DNA of 64,000 nucleotides from Methylacidiphilum caldifontis (lineage in GTDB: Bacteria; Verrucomicrobiota; Verrucomicrobiia; Methylacidiphilales; Methylacidiphilaceae). The notes beneath the pieces are model-generated. The model did no database searches. It saw only the letters and a list, made by a program, of their open reading frames with translations, and was not told where the DNA came from. How positions within the stretch are numbered: position 1 is the stretch's first letter; each line of letters begins with the position of its first letter. A program made the position numbers and the translations under genes. This document shows positions 18,182 to 27,070 of this stretch, in pieces. Where the stretch lies: positions 1,240,001 through 1,304,000 of the forward strand of contig NZ_CP065957.1 of assembly GCF_017310505.1 (NCBI RefSeq), written 5' to 3'.

Positions 18182-18210
18182 TTAACAATCATAAATTTAT
18201 ATACAGTCAA
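18182..18210 (-). promoter_or_regulatory. Possible promoter of the WYL-cas operon
   Basis: On the minus strand a TTGACT (18210-18205) is separated by 17 bp from TGTTAA (18187-18182), a plausible sigma-70-type pair about 40 bp before the WYL start. A near-palindrome ACACCTGTGT (18210-18219) touches the -35 element and could be an operator. The -10 match is poor, so confidence is low. Confidence 0.35.
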
Positions 18211-18342
18211 CACCTGTGTAGACCATAATCCGTTATTTTTTAATAGTTTAAAAAAAGACATTGAAGTTTTACTTTGCCTAGACAGAAGAATTTTCATTTC
18301 TCGAATCAACCAATCCTTCAATTATACCACTCTTTGAGGCAA

Positions 18343-18513
18343 ATGGTATCTAAGCTGATACGGCTCTCAGGACAAGAAGCCATAAAAGTGTTAGAACGCC
18401 TAAGATTGTTCAAGTTAGTCAACTATAGACTCAGAAAGATAAACCGTGTTTTATTCTTTAATGAGTTTTATGAGAAACATTACAGATTGCAACACGGTGA
18501 CGAAAAAGGGTAA
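18343..18513 (+). pseudogene. Decayed HicA-like toxin gene
   Basis: The frame starting MVSKLIRLSGQEAIKVLERL closely resembles the N-terminus of HicA mRNA interferases, which usually read as a Leu-Ser-Gly-x-Glu helix followed by GF-x-x-x-R-Q-x-GSH. Here the match ends after ERL. In another frame the following bases read KIVQVSQ, like the next HicA strand, and then stop. This is what a frameshifted hicA remnant would look like. No catalytic GSH histidine and no hicB partner can be seen. The longer frame begins at 18274 but its extra residues show no similarity I recognise. Confidence 0.42.
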
Positions 18514-18521
18514 AAAAACAA

Positions 18522-18562
18522 CAATCCCATTTAAACTTATCCTATTGAGGAGGGATTGAAAG
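18522..18562 (+). repeat. Orphan CRISPR-repeat-like sequence
   Basis: Bases 18533-18562 begin AAACTTAT and end GGGATTGAAAG. The array repeat, read in its crRNA sense, has AAACTAAT and ends GGGATTGAAAC at a similar spacing. CAATCCC at 18522-18528 can also pair with GGGATTG at 18552-18558. A single repeat-like unit on the plus strand, outside the array and beyond the regulator gene, could be a relic or a mini-CRISPR regulatory RNA. Confidence 0.35.
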
Positions 18563-18886
18563 ATAAACCCGTATAGCTAGAATGATGATGTGGTAAAGGT
18601 GATAAAAAAGAAAAGTTCATTTTGAACATGACTCCATTACTGAAGCAATAAGCTATAGAAGACTCGTTTATCCATACTCTATTTAATAATGGGATAATCT
18701 TCCTTCCTTGCTTTTTTCTTTCACAATCAATCTCTTCTTAGAGTGAGTCCCCGTCACCAACTAAGCAATGAGCTATCTAAAGATTAGAAAATTAAATTAA
18801 TATTTTTTCTTGGTAAGGATATAATTGAGATAGAAAATCGCATTGTAAGAAAATAAGACAACTTACATAGATAGCTTTAAGAAAAA
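18563..18886. other. AT-rich intergenic stretch, no gene recognised
   Basis: GAAAGATAAACC at 18558-18569 repeats a string at 18434-18445. Otherwise I see no coding frame, tRNA or clear terminator before the next gene. Confidence 0.4.
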
Positions 18887-19765
18887 ATGGGTTTGGAAAA
18901 AAAGTTTGATTTGTATTTAGAATGGACCAGTTTTTTACGCTCGAAGCTCTGCCAGATTATTCTCTGGGCATATTACAAAAATATCTTTTTGGGCGACTGG
19001 GTTCTTTACCTTGATAACGGCACAAAATTTACTTACCACTCAGACACGGGTCTCTTTCCCCTATCGTTTTCATTTTCAGGTATAACTGATTTCAGGGACA
19101 TGAAATTTTTAAGCCGGTATTTAAGAAAAGGAGATTTTGTGTTTGACTGTGGTGCACATCAAGGACTTTACAGTGTATATCTAGCCAAGCTTGTAGGCAA
19201 TGAAGGTCGAGTTTTTGCAATTGAACCTTCCAAAAGATTTATTTCCTATTTAGAGAAAAACAAACAGGAAAATAACCTTTACTCTATAGAAATCTTTCCT
19301 TTTGCAGCGGGGAATAAAAAAGAAAAAAAAACATTTTATGAAAACGGACCCTTTAGCCGACTATCTGTTCAATCTTTTGACAATTCCTCAATAGAAGTCG
19401 AGGTTATCTGCCTTGATGAACTCCTTGACCGTGGGCTTCGATATGCTTTTGGTAAAATAGATGTAGAAGGAGCCGAGCTCCTTGTTCTTCAGGGACTGAC
19501 AAAAATGCTTAAAGAGGCAAATCCACCGGTCTTGCAAATAGAAATTACAAAATTAGTCAAAGATTACGGCTACTCAGCTCAAGAACTTAAAGAGTTTCTC
19601 TTCGATTTGGGCTACATGCTATATCTCTACTCCCCATGGTCAAATCAACTTTTAAAAAGAAGCAAACCTTGGAAAAGCTGCATAAACTCTTTAGCTATTC
19701 ACCATAAAAGCATAGAGTTTGTGATCGACCGGCTGAAGTCAAAAAACCAAGAGAAAGGACTCTAA
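18887..19765 (+). CDS. FkbM-family SAM-dependent methyltransferase
   Basis: The 292-residue protein has the SAM-binding glycine motif VFDCGAHQGLYSVYLAK (about residues 86-102), an acidic second motif (VFAIEPSKRF) and the FkbM signature GKIDVEGAELLVLQGL. FkbM enzymes are O-methyltransferases often acting on sugars or secondary metabolites; the substrate here is unknown. It stands alone, flanked by long non-coding stretches and a divergent or convergent neighbour, so context gives no further clue. The length is normal. Confidence 0.85.
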   Translation: MGLEKKFDLYLEWTSFLRSKLCQIILWAYYKNIFLGDWVLYLDNGTKFTYHSDTGLFPLSFSFSGITDFRDMKFLSRYLRKGDFVFDCGAHQGLYSVYLAKLVGNEGRVFAIEPSKRFISYLEKNKQENNLYSIEIFPFAAGNKKEKKTFYENGPFSRLSVQSFDNSSIEVEVICLDELLDRGLRYAFGKIDVEGAELLVLQGLTKMLKEANPPVLQIEITKLVKDYGYSAQELKEFLFDLGYMLYLYSPWSNQLLKRSKPWKSCINSLAIHHKSIEFVIDRLKSKNQEKGL

Positions 19766-19828
19766 GAGATCACAGCTATGCTTACATACTTTTTTTCTCC
19801 ACCTCAAGGGATAATAATAGACCAATTG

Positions 19829-20374
19829 TTATGATCTCCTTTGAGTTGGCCAACATCCTTCTTTAAGCCATACAAGGTTATCCCTACAAATAGATCCCCC
19901 TATGTAGAGCCAAGCAGCAAGAGATATTTTCTCAACGTTAACCGGAACAAGCACTCGCTTAAAAAGGCAATGGCTAGCCGGCCAAAATCCCTCGTAATCA
20001 TCAATAAGTCGAAGCCGACTCTGTGGATCATTAAAAGTCAATAACTCGCCTTGGATAATCTGCCAATTGTTCTTTAACAGATTACTCTCATGGAGACCGA
20101 ACCAAACGCTACCTTTAGACAACAGATTTTTTTGTTTAGCTAAATCCGAAAGATAATCTTCAGTTCCTTCAGCTAATATTGATGTTTCAGGCACATACAG
20201 GACGGGAAAACCTGATCTATGTTCATATAGCCGACCATAAACAGCCGCTTTCTTAATAGACAGCGCCCCTTTACAAAACTGTTCATGACCAGAGAACCCG
20301 CGCTTAAGCGTACCATAGACAAAAAGGTTTAATCGACCCAAAAGGTTTTGCCCTGTTAAATGACAGGAGTCCAT
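19829..20374 (-). CDS. Gamma-glutamylcyclotransferase / AIG2-like protein
   Basis: The protein has the family's opening motif LFVYGTLKRGFSGH and the later YEGFWPASHCLFKRVLVPV strand with the acidic residue in DDYEGF; LAAWLYIGG closes the fold. Family members release 5-oxoproline from gamma-glutamyl compounds or process gamma-glutamylamines. At 181 residues it is somewhat longer than bacterial homologues because of an insert around residues 60-100. It is a single gene converging with the FkbM gene. Confidence 0.8.
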   Translation of the reverse strand: MDSCHLTGQNLLGRLNLFVYGTLKRGFSGHEQFCKGALSIKKAAVYGRLYEHRSGFPVLYVPETSILAEGTEDYLSDLAKQKNLLSKGSVWFGLHESNLLKNNWQIIQGELLTFNDPQSRLRLIDDYEGFWPASHCLFKRVLVPVNVEKISLAAWLYIGGSICRDNLVWLKEGCWPTQRRS

Positions 20375-20936
20375 ATGACATGATCTCTTTCTGTTTGTAC
20401 GGCTTATTCCATCCTTAGTTCTATTTTCTTTTCTCTATGAAGATCCTATCGGCCATTTATTTGGCTTCCATATTAAAATTAATATAACCAAGGCTCATAA
20501 CCCCACTATAACCAAGTGGGTTCTTGGCATTGTAAATGCATCTTCTAAAAGACGTCCTGTTATTTCTCTTTGGCCAATGGTGAAGTCTTCAATTTTAATT
20601 GTCTTTAGAAATAGGGGATTGTTCAGCGCAATTAACCATTGAATTTAGGCAATTATCGTCTCCACAACTTGCAAGCTATCTCGGCAGAGCTTCATCAAAA
20701 GTATATCCGCAGCCGTTTGCACCCATTGGCTTTAGGCATTTGTATAACCTACTCTTGGAGTAGCAAAAAATGAGCTACAACTCTTCAAGCTGTGATCAAT
20801 AAAATTCATCCGCATAATATCATTTCTACTTTCAAAATCCATTTCCAACGGAAGACAAAAGGTAATTGCAAGAGAAAACAGCATTTTGTCTTTCTGAGAC
20901 AAACCAATTCGTTTTATATTGTTTTATTCGACGGCT
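20375..20936. other. 562-bp intergenic stretch with no gene recognised
   Basis: Short frames on both strands lack coding character. I found no tRNA, riboswitch or clear LexA-type operator before umuD. Confidence 0.4.
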
Positions 20937-21479
20937 ATGAAAGAGAATCTTCCAGGGATCGAAACTTCTTCTTCCCCAAAAATTCTTCCTTTTGACCCAA
21001 AGAAAATAGAGGATAAAGAACCTATCCTTTTGCTCCAGGAAGGAAAATCCCTTCGAGCCTACAAGTTTGACCATGAAGCTGAACATCATCAGTATCCTCT
21101 CTTTAGCAGCCGGGTAGCCGCCGGTTTTCCTAATCCTGCAGATGATCATCTTGAAAAGAGCTTGAGTTTAGACGAGCTCTTAATTAGAAGACCCGCAGCA
21201 ACTTTCTTTGTCAAGGCTAGTGGACACTCTATGGAAGGAGAAGGTATTAGGGATGGAGACGTCTTGGTCGTCGACAGGGCTGAGAAACCCAAAAATGGTT
21301 CGATCATTGTGGCTGCCGTAAACGGGGAACTCGTAGTGAAAAAGCTTTGGATCGAAGCTGGCCGCACATGGTTAAAATCTGTGCCCGCCAACGATAGCAA
21401 AGCTTTTTCCATGGAAATAAAAGAGGGAATAGAGTTGGTCATTTGGGGTGTAGTCACCGCCGTGATCCATAAATTTTGA
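20937..21479 (+). CDS. umuD: UmuD-like subunit of DNA polymerase V (S24 peptidase)
   Basis: UmuD cleaves itself after RecA activation and joins UmuC to form the error-prone polymerase. A cleavage site AA-G is visible at residues 62-63 (RVAAGFPNPADDHLE), the nucleophile is S98 (ASGHSMEGEGI) and the general base is K135 (ELVVKKL). I start at the ATG at 20937; a TTG six codons upstream is also open. At 180 residues it is about 40 longer than E. coli UmuD because of an N-terminal segment before the cleavage site. umuC follows after about 115 bp. Confidence 0.9.
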   Translation: MKENLPGIETSSSPKILPFDPKKIEDKEPILLLQEGKSLRAYKFDHEAEHHQYPLFSSRVAAGFPNPADDHLEKSLSLDELLIRRPAATFFVKASGHSMEGEGIRDGDVLVVDRAEKPKNGSIIVAAVNGELVVKKLWIEAGRTWLKSVPANDSKAFSMEIKEGIELVIWGVVTAVIHKF

Positions 21480-21594
21480 ATAAGCCCATTTCTCCAACCG
21501 CTAATGGGGTTTGGGCAGAGCTTAAGCTAAACCTAAAGAGCTAGGTTAACAGGCATCGCTATGGAGTAGAGAGCTTTTCTTACTGAATAGTGGG

Positions 21595-22842
21595 ATGAAG
21601 AAAATATTTTGTCTGGTTGATTGCGACAATTTTTACGTCTCCTGCGAACGGCTATTTAACCCTGCATTAGAAGGTAAACCCGTGGTTGTCCTTTCAAACA
21701 ACGACGGTTGCATCGTTTCTAGATCTCAAGAAGCAAAGGCTCTTGGCATTCCCATGGGAGCTCCTTTCTTTCAGTGGGAAGCATTTTTCAAAAAACATGG
21801 AGTCATTGCCCTTTCAAGCAATTATCCCCTTTACGGGGATATAAGTAGTAGGGTTATGCAAGTCCTCGAAGAGTCCGCTCCTTTCGTAGAAATTTATAGT
21901 ATTGATGAAGCCTGGATCGACTTAAGCAACTGCCCATCTCCAGAAGATTTTGCAAGGAAGCTGAGAGAAAAAATCGGGAGATGGACGGGTATTCCTGTTA
22001 CCTTAGGCATTGGTCCGACAAAAACGTTGGCCAAGGCCGCTTCAAAAATTGCCAAAAAAAACAGCAGCCTTAAAGGAGTCAATCTTCTTTTTGACGAAGA
22101 AGAAACGGCTAGAGTTTTAAGCAGCCTTGAAATAGAAGATGTCTGGGGAATAGGCAAAAAGCTTGCTACAAAGTTAAAAGATCTAGGAATTCACAAAGCT
22201 ATTGATCTAAAAAATGCTGATCCTTTCAAGATTCGAAAAACTTTTTCTGTGATGCTCGAGCGGACGGTATGGGAATTACGAGGAATAAGCTGCTTTGGTT
22301 TTGAAGAAAACATTGATCCTCCAAAGCAGATACTTTCCTCGCAGACCTTTGGACAACCTCTTTCCAGATTGGACGACTTAAGAGCAGCAACAGCCAATTT
22401 TGTGAAAGAAGCAGGGAAAAAACTCAGGCGATTTGGCCTTGCAACGCGCCGTATGGCCGTTTTCATAAGACATGGATCATTTCCTGGATGTATGGAGTCG
22501 GCAAGTTTCTGCTTTATGGAACCGGTAGAAGACCTGATGAATCTGTTGGAAACAGCCGATAACCTTCTTCAAGCTCTTTACAAGCCTAGAAGAACATATA
22601 CAAAATCTGGAGTAGTGCTGTTTGACCTTCTCCCCCGGGAAAATCATCAGGCTTCTTTCTGGCCTAGGGAAGGAGAAAAAGAAAAGAAATACTATACTCT
22701 TTCCCATCTCCTCGATGAGTTACCCAAGCCCCTGCTCCGGGTAGGCACGGAATTATTTGGTGAAAACTGGAGGCTGCGCGCCCAAAGAAAATCTCCAAGT
22801 TATACAAGCAAGTGGAAAGAACTTCCCGTAGTCAAGGCGTAA
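21595..22842 (+). CDS. umuC: DNA polymerase V catalytic subunit UmuC (Y family)
   Basis: The 415-residue protein begins FCLVDCDNFYVSCERLFNP, carrying the first catalytic Asp of Y-family polymerases, and has YSIDEAWIDLS with the second acidic pair. The steric-gate and fingers motif VVVLSNNDGCIVSRSQEAKALGI, split across the palm, is characteristic of UmuC. The helix-hairpin-helix (VWGIGKKLATKLKDLGI) and little-finger domain follow. It performs translesion synthesis with UmuD'. It is directly downstream of umuD. Confidence 0.95.
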   Translation: MKKIFCLVDCDNFYVSCERLFNPALEGKPVVVLSNNDGCIVSRSQEAKALGIPMGAPFFQWEAFFKKHGVIALSSNYPLYGDISSRVMQVLEESAPFVEIYSIDEAWIDLSNCPSPEDFARKLREKIGRWTGIPVTLGIGPTKTLAKAASKIAKKNSSLKGVNLLFDEEETARVLSSLEIEDVWGIGKKLATKLKDLGIHKAIDLKNADPFKIRKTFSVMLERTVWELRGISCFGFEENIDPPKQILSSQTFGQPLSRLDDLRAATANFVKEAGKKLRRFGLATRRMAVFIRHGSFPGCMESASFCFMEPVEDLMNLLETADNLLQALYKPRRTYTKSGVVLFDLLPRENHQASFWPREGEKEKKYYTLSHLLDELPKPLLRVGTELFGENWRLRAQRKSPSYTSKWKELPVVKA

Positions 22843-22951
22843 GCAAGGGCCAAGGCTAAAGAGTTTTAACACCGAAGAAAGAAAAAACCCTGCAAATTCT
22901 TTAACCAGGCTCGGTTTTTGTTGTTTAGGAATGGTTTTAGCCCAACCAAAT

Positions 22952-23371
22952 TTATCCTTTTTGAGTCCAATCCAAGGCTTTTTTCCGGATCTCATAAATA
23001 AAGCCCACCCCAAGGATAAGGAGGAAAAAAAGAATGACCAGCAATGCTCCCCATCCCTTGGAGAGGAGGTCCTTGTAGGAAACAGCCCAAACGAAGAAAA
23101 AAATAGTTTCGATGTCAAAAAGAATGAAAAGCATCGCAACCATGTAAAATTTGACGGAAAACCGGGGAGCTTGGGGACCAATAGGATCTTTCCCGCATTC
23201 GTAAGGAATGTCTTTTTCTTTTGACCTTCTGCCTTTTTGACCGATCAGGTTGGAAACTCCAAGCATGCCCACAGCGACAGCGAGTGCAGCCAAGAATTGA
23301 AAAATAAACGCCACTGAGCTTAGCTGCTCAGAATAAGGTTGCGATTGTGCCCAAAACAAAATGATATTCAT
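22952..23371 (-). CDS. nuoA: NADH-quinone oxidoreductase subunit A
   Basis: NuoA is a small membrane subunit of complex I. The 139-residue protein has three predicted transmembrane segments (about residues 18-40, 80-102 and 108-128) and the conserved loop motif YECGKDPIGPQAPRFSVKFY. The acidic residues in LFDIETIFFF are also typical. The other nuo genes are not next to it, so subunit A is separated from the main operon in this organism. It converges with umuC. Confidence 0.93.
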   Translation of the reverse strand: MNIILFWAQSQPYSEQLSSVAFIFQFLAALAVAVGMLGVSNLIGQKGRRSKEKDIPYECGKDPIGPQAPRFSVKFYMVAMLFILFDIETIFFFVWAVSYKDLLSKGWGALLVILFFLLILGVGFIYEIRKKALDWTQKG

Positions 23372-23431
23372 AAGAACTTCTTTCTTCTCTAGATATTAAT
23401 TGAACAAGGTTTTATAGTCTAACTTGTATAG

Positions 23432-24037
23432 ATGGATTTTTCAACGGATTTAAAAAAAGAAGAAAAAAAAGAAAGACTTTTCTTTGCCTTTTGGCCCGAT
23501 AATCATTTGCAATTACTTCTTAGCCAATTGGTTGATAAATTATTCCCAAAAATCAAGGCTCGGGCTATTCCCCAAGACTTTCTCCATGTTACCGTTCTTT
23601 TTCTTGGATGGACACGGCCAAGCATCATTGAAGAAATTAAAGCTGAACTTCCATTTTGGTTAAAACCTGAAGGATTTCCTCTTTCCTTAGAGTTCAACAA
23701 AGCGGTTTTAAAAAAGAGAGGCAAAGAAGGTATTATCTGGTTTGAAGCTCCTTTGGTTCCCTCTCCAATAGAGGAACTGCTTCAAGTTTTAACTCATTTT
23801 TTAACCCAAAAAAACGTCTCTTTCCAGGCTTATGACCAATTCATTCCCCATATCACAATATTTCGCCATGTTTCCTACAAAAGTATTCCTGAAAGCCTAG
23901 CAAAACAAAAAATGGATCTTCCTTCCCCGTTTGAACTCACCGTTGACACTTTATACCTGGTTCAGTCTGAACTCAGGCCGGAAGGAAGCAGTTACAAGAA
24001 AATCTGGGCTTGCAAACTCTCCTCAAACAAAAGCTAA
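23432..24037 (+). CDS. thpR: RNA 2',3'-cyclic phosphodiesterase (2H family)
   Basis: Two HxTx catalytic motifs are present, HVTVLFLG at about residue 46 and HITIFRHV at about residue 140, the hallmark of 2H phosphoesterases. The opening LFFAFWPDN matches the family start FxAxxP. ThpR-type enzymes hydrolyse 2',3'-cyclic phosphate ends to 2'-phosphates. At 201 residues the length is normal. It is divergent from nuoA and 56 bp upstream of purB. Confidence 0.88.
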   Translation: MDFSTDLKKEEKKERLFFAFWPDNHLQLLLSQLVDKLFPKIKARAIPQDFLHVTVLFLGWTRPSIIEEIKAELPFWLKPEGFPLSLEFNKAVLKKRGKEGIIWFEAPLVPSPIEELLQVLTHFLTQKNVSFQAYDQFIPHITIFRHVSYKSIPESLAKQKMDLPSPFELTVDTLYLVQSELRPEGSSYKKIWACKLSSNKS

Positions 24038-24093
24038 AAAGATAATCTTTTTATTTTCCATTCTCCTTCATTATCTTTAAGTTAATCTCTCCT

Positions 24094-25413
24094 ATGATCG
24101 AAAGATACTCGCGTGAACCCATGCTCCGAATTTGGAGTGAAAAGAAAAAGATAGAATGGTGGATAAAAATTGAGCTACTTGTGCTTGAAGCACTTGTAGC
24201 TTTTGGGCGTTTGCCCAAAGCAGAAATTGCAGATATTCAAAAAAACATAGCGGTTTCTGTTGAGGAAATAAAAAAAAGAGAGGAACTCCTTCAACATGAA
24301 ATTTTAGCCTTTCTTGAACCCCTTGCAGACCGTCTTGGACCAGCAGGTAGATTCATTCATTTTGGATTAACTTCTTCAGATATCCTTGATACCACATTTG
24401 CCCTCCAACTTAAGGAAGCCTCCAAGCTACTTCTTGAGGATATTGAAAATCTTCTTGAGCTGATTGAACAAAAAGCGATCCAGTATGCCTTTACACCAAT
24501 GATTGGCAGAACCCATGGTGTTTTTGCTGAACCAACGACTTATGGCTTAAAACTTCTCCAGATGCGAGAAGAATTTAAAAGAGCTTATAGCCGACTTTCT
24601 TCTGCTCAAGAAGAAATATCCTACGGAATGATTTCAGGTGCAGTGGGCACTTATGCTCATCTCGACCCTCAAGTTGAAAGTTTTGTCTTAGAAAAACTTG
24701 GATTAAAAACTGAACCTATTTCTTCTCAAGTTATCCCTAGGGATCGACACGCCTTTCTGCTTAATTGTCTTGCTCTTATAGGCAGCTCAATCGAGAGGTG
24801 GGCAACCGAGTTCCGTCACCTGCAAAGATCAGAAGTGCTTGAAGTCGAAGAACCTTTCAAGACCACCCAAAAAGGAAGCAGTGCCATGCCGCACAAGAAA
24901 AATCCGATCATTTGCGAAAGGCTTTGCGGACTAGCCCGACTTTTGCGCGGTTATGCTCTTGCTGCCATGGAGGATGTTCCCTTATGGCATGAAAGGGATA
25001 TCAGCCACTCCTCCGTGGAAAGAGTAGCTTTCCCAGACGCTACAATCCTTTTGGATTACATGCTTTTGTTGCTTTCTGAGGTTGTCAAAAATCAAAAAGT
25101 ATATCCAGAACGGATGATGAACAATCTCTCTGCAAGCAGACAACTTTTTGCCTCTGAAGGAATCATGTTAGCCCTTGTTCAAAAAGGAATAAGTAGAAAG
25201 GAAGCTTACGAGGCTGTACAACAAGCAGCAATGAACTGCTGGAAAGGAGATAATCTTTTGAGTTTTTATGCCAAATCCCATCCGCTCATTTCCAGTTTGC
25301 TCAAGCCTCAGGAGATCGATTCTCTTTGTTCTATAGAATCTTACTTAAAAAATGTACCTTTTTTGTTCGCGCGATGTGGCTTAAAACTCCACTCACATCC
25401 CATTAACCCTTAA
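24094..25413 (+). CDS. purB: Adenylosuccinate lyase
   Basis: PurB acts twice in purine synthesis, releasing fumarate from SAICAR and from adenylosuccinate. The fumarase-superfamily signature GSSAMPHKKNPI lies near residue 263, and TSSDILDT and GRTHGVFAEPTTYGLKL are the other active-site strands. The length of 439 residues is normal. It starts the purB-purS-purQ run on the plus strand, with only 13 bp before the purS start region. Confidence 0.96.
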   Translation: MIERYSREPMLRIWSEKKKIEWWIKIELLVLEALVAFGRLPKAEIADIQKNIAVSVEEIKKREELLQHEILAFLEPLADRLGPAGRFIHFGLTSSDILDTTFALQLKEASKLLLEDIENLLELIEQKAIQYAFTPMIGRTHGVFAEPTTYGLKLLQMREEFKRAYSRLSSAQEEISYGMISGAVGTYAHLDPQVESFVLEKLGLKTEPISSQVIPRDRHAFLLNCLALIGSSIERWATEFRHLQRSEVLEVEEPFKTTQKGSSAMPHKKNPIICERLCGLARLLRGYALAAMEDVPLWHERDISHSSVERVAFPDATILLDYMLLLLSEVVKNQKVYPERMMNNLSASRQLFASEGIMLALVQKGISRKEAYEAVQQAAMNCWKGDNLLSFYAKSHPLISSLLKPQEIDSLCSIESYLKNVPFLFARCGLKLHSHPINP

Positions 25414-25426
25414 TTTTTTGAAAAAA

Positions 25427-25681
25427 ATGATTAGAGCTAAACTCCTTATTCTTCCCAAAACCGGCGTATTTGACCCTCAAGGGGAAGCACTCCGCAATGC
25501 CCTTATTCAACTAGGTCTTAACGAAACCCAATCCGTAAGGGTAGGTAAAGACATTGTCATCGAATTTAAAGATGCAGAGGAAGAAAAATTAAAAGAAAAA
25601 GTTGAAGAAGTAGCCAAGAATTTCTTATCCAATCCCGTCATTGAACAGTATGAAATCGAGTGGGAAAAGGAACAAAAATGA
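25427..25681 (+). CDS. purS: Phosphoribosylformylglycinamidine synthase subunit PurS
   Basis: PurS bridges PurL and PurQ in the three-part FGAM synthase. The 84-residue protein has the family pattern IRAKLLILPKTGVFDPQGEA and VRVGKDIVIEF. I chose the ATG at 25427, matching the usual start of the family; a TTG three codons upstream is possible. Its stop overlaps the purQ start as ATGA. Confidence 0.93.
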   Translation: MIRAKLLILPKTGVFDPQGEALRNALIQLGLNETQSVRVGKDIVIEFKDAEEEKLKEKVEEVAKNFLSNPVIEQYEIEWEKEQK

Positions 25682-26382
25682 ATTGGGCTATTGTTGATTT
25701 TCCTGGCTCTAATTGCGGTCCTGACTGTCTCTATGTCATTGAAAAGGTTTTAAAGCATAAGGCAACAATCCTTTGGCATACGCAAAAAAGAATACCACCC
25801 GTGGATGCTCTTATCTTACCGGGAGGGTTTTCTTATGGGGATTATTTAAGAAGTGGAGCCATCGCTGCCCTTTCCCCTATTATGGGAGCTGTTAAAGAAG
25901 CAGCAGAGATAGGTATTCCCATTATAGGCATATGCAATGGATTTCAAATTCTTTGTGAATCCAGGTTGCTTCCTGGAGCCTTGATCACTAACCGCTCTCT
26001 TCGATTCATTTGTGAGCGTATTCATCTTCGGGTGGAAACAACCGACTCTTTGTTTACTTCCCTGTTTTATCCTGGCGAAATCATTCAAATCCCGATTGCC
26101 CATGGACAAGGCTGTTTTTATGCTGACCCCTCTACCCTGCACAAAATGGAATCCGAAGGGTTAATCCTTTTTCGCTATTGTGACCAAAACGGCAATGTCA
26201 ATGAAGAATCCAACCCAAACGGGTCAGCTAGAAACATTGCTGGAGTAATCAACACCAAAGGCAATGTCCTTGGTTTAATGCCTCATCCAGAAAGAGCTTC
26301 AGAGAGTGAATACGGATCTGTTGATGGAAAAAGAATTTTCGAATCAATATTTAGAGCCCTTGAAGAACGTAACGGAAAATAA
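25678..26382 (+). CDS. purQ: Phosphoribosylformylglycinamidine synthase subunit PurQ
   Basis: PurQ is the glutaminase subunit that feeds ammonia to PurL. The class I amidotransferase triad is visible: the cysteine in IIGICNGFQIL near residue 88 and the His and Glu in MPHPERAS near residue 203. The N-terminus WAIVDFPGSNC and the LPGGFSYGDYLRSGAIA loop are typical. The ATG at 25678 overlaps the purS stop by 4 bp. purL is not in the window. Confidence 0.95.
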   Translation: MNWAIVDFPGSNCGPDCLYVIEKVLKHKATILWHTQKRIPPVDALILPGGFSYGDYLRSGAIAALSPIMGAVKEAAEIGIPIIGICNGFQILCESRLLPGALITNRSLRFICERIHLRVETTDSLFTSLFYPGEIIQIPIAHGQGCFYADPSTLHKMESEGLILFRYCDQNGNVNEESNPNGSARNIAGVINTKGNVLGLMPHPERASESEYGSVDGKRIFESIFRALEERNGK

Positions 26383-26428
26383 GGGTAAACTGATTGACAA
26401 TTCTCTTTATTATTCAACTATTACATCA

Positions 26429-27046
26429 ATGGATACTGAACCCCAATCGCTTACTTTAGATAATCCCCTTTATTGGGAGTTGAAATACCAAGCCGGGCAA
26501 ACGGGATGGGATAAAGGAGCTCCTTCTCCTGCATTGGTAGAAGCATTACAAATCCTACCGAATCCCCAAAGGGTCCTTGTTCCGGGATGTGGAGCTGGCC
26601 ACGACGTCCGGTATTTGGCTAGTTTAAAAATAGAGGCAGTCGGCATCGATTTTGCTCCATCCGCTATCGAAAAAGCAAAAAAATTGTCCCAATCTCCCTT
26701 GGAAAACTACGTTCTTGCCGATATCTTTTCACTCCCTAAAGAGTTTTATTCTTCTTTTGATTGGATTTGGGAACATACCTGTTTCTGCGCAATCCCACCT
26801 GAAAAAAGAACTGATTACGTGCTTTCTATGAAAAATGCTCTTAAAGAAAAGGGCTTTTTCTTAGGTATCTTTTTTCTTGATACGGGTGAACCTGGAGAAC
26901 CTCCCCCTTATTGTTTTGAACTCAGTGAAATTGACCATCATTTTGATCCTTACTTTCAACTCGAAGCAGAATGGTTGCCTTTCTCCTGTTATGAGGGAAG
27001 AGAAGGGGAAGAAATCGTACGGTTATACCAAAAAAGATCACCATAA
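26429..27046 (+). CDS. TPMT-family class I methyltransferase
   Basis: The start of the protein (NPLYWELKYQAGQTGWDKG) and the SAM motif RVLVPGCGAGHDVRYLA match the thiopurine methyltransferase family, as does WIWEHTCFCAIPPEKR. Bacterial members methylate sulfur, selenium or tellurium compounds or halides; the true substrate is unknown. I use the ATG at 26429 rather than the open upstream frame, which runs into purQ. The length of 205 residues is normal. Confidence 0.82.
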   Translation: MDTEPQSLTLDNPLYWELKYQAGQTGWDKGAPSPALVEALQILPNPQRVLVPGCGAGHDVRYLASLKIEAVGIDFAPSAIEKAKKLSQSPLENYVLADIFSLPKEFYSSFDWIWEHTCFCAIPPEKRTDYVLSMKNALKEKGFFLGIFFLDTGEPGEPPPYCFELSEIDHHFDPYFQLEAEWLPFSCYEGREGEEIVRLYQKRSP

Positions 27047-27070
27047 AGGGCAAAATCAAAGGATCTTTTT

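Noticed and set aside
22871-22919. Possible bidirectional terminator between umuC and nuoA
   Set aside because: The best pairing needs a 4-base bulge, so it is not convincing.
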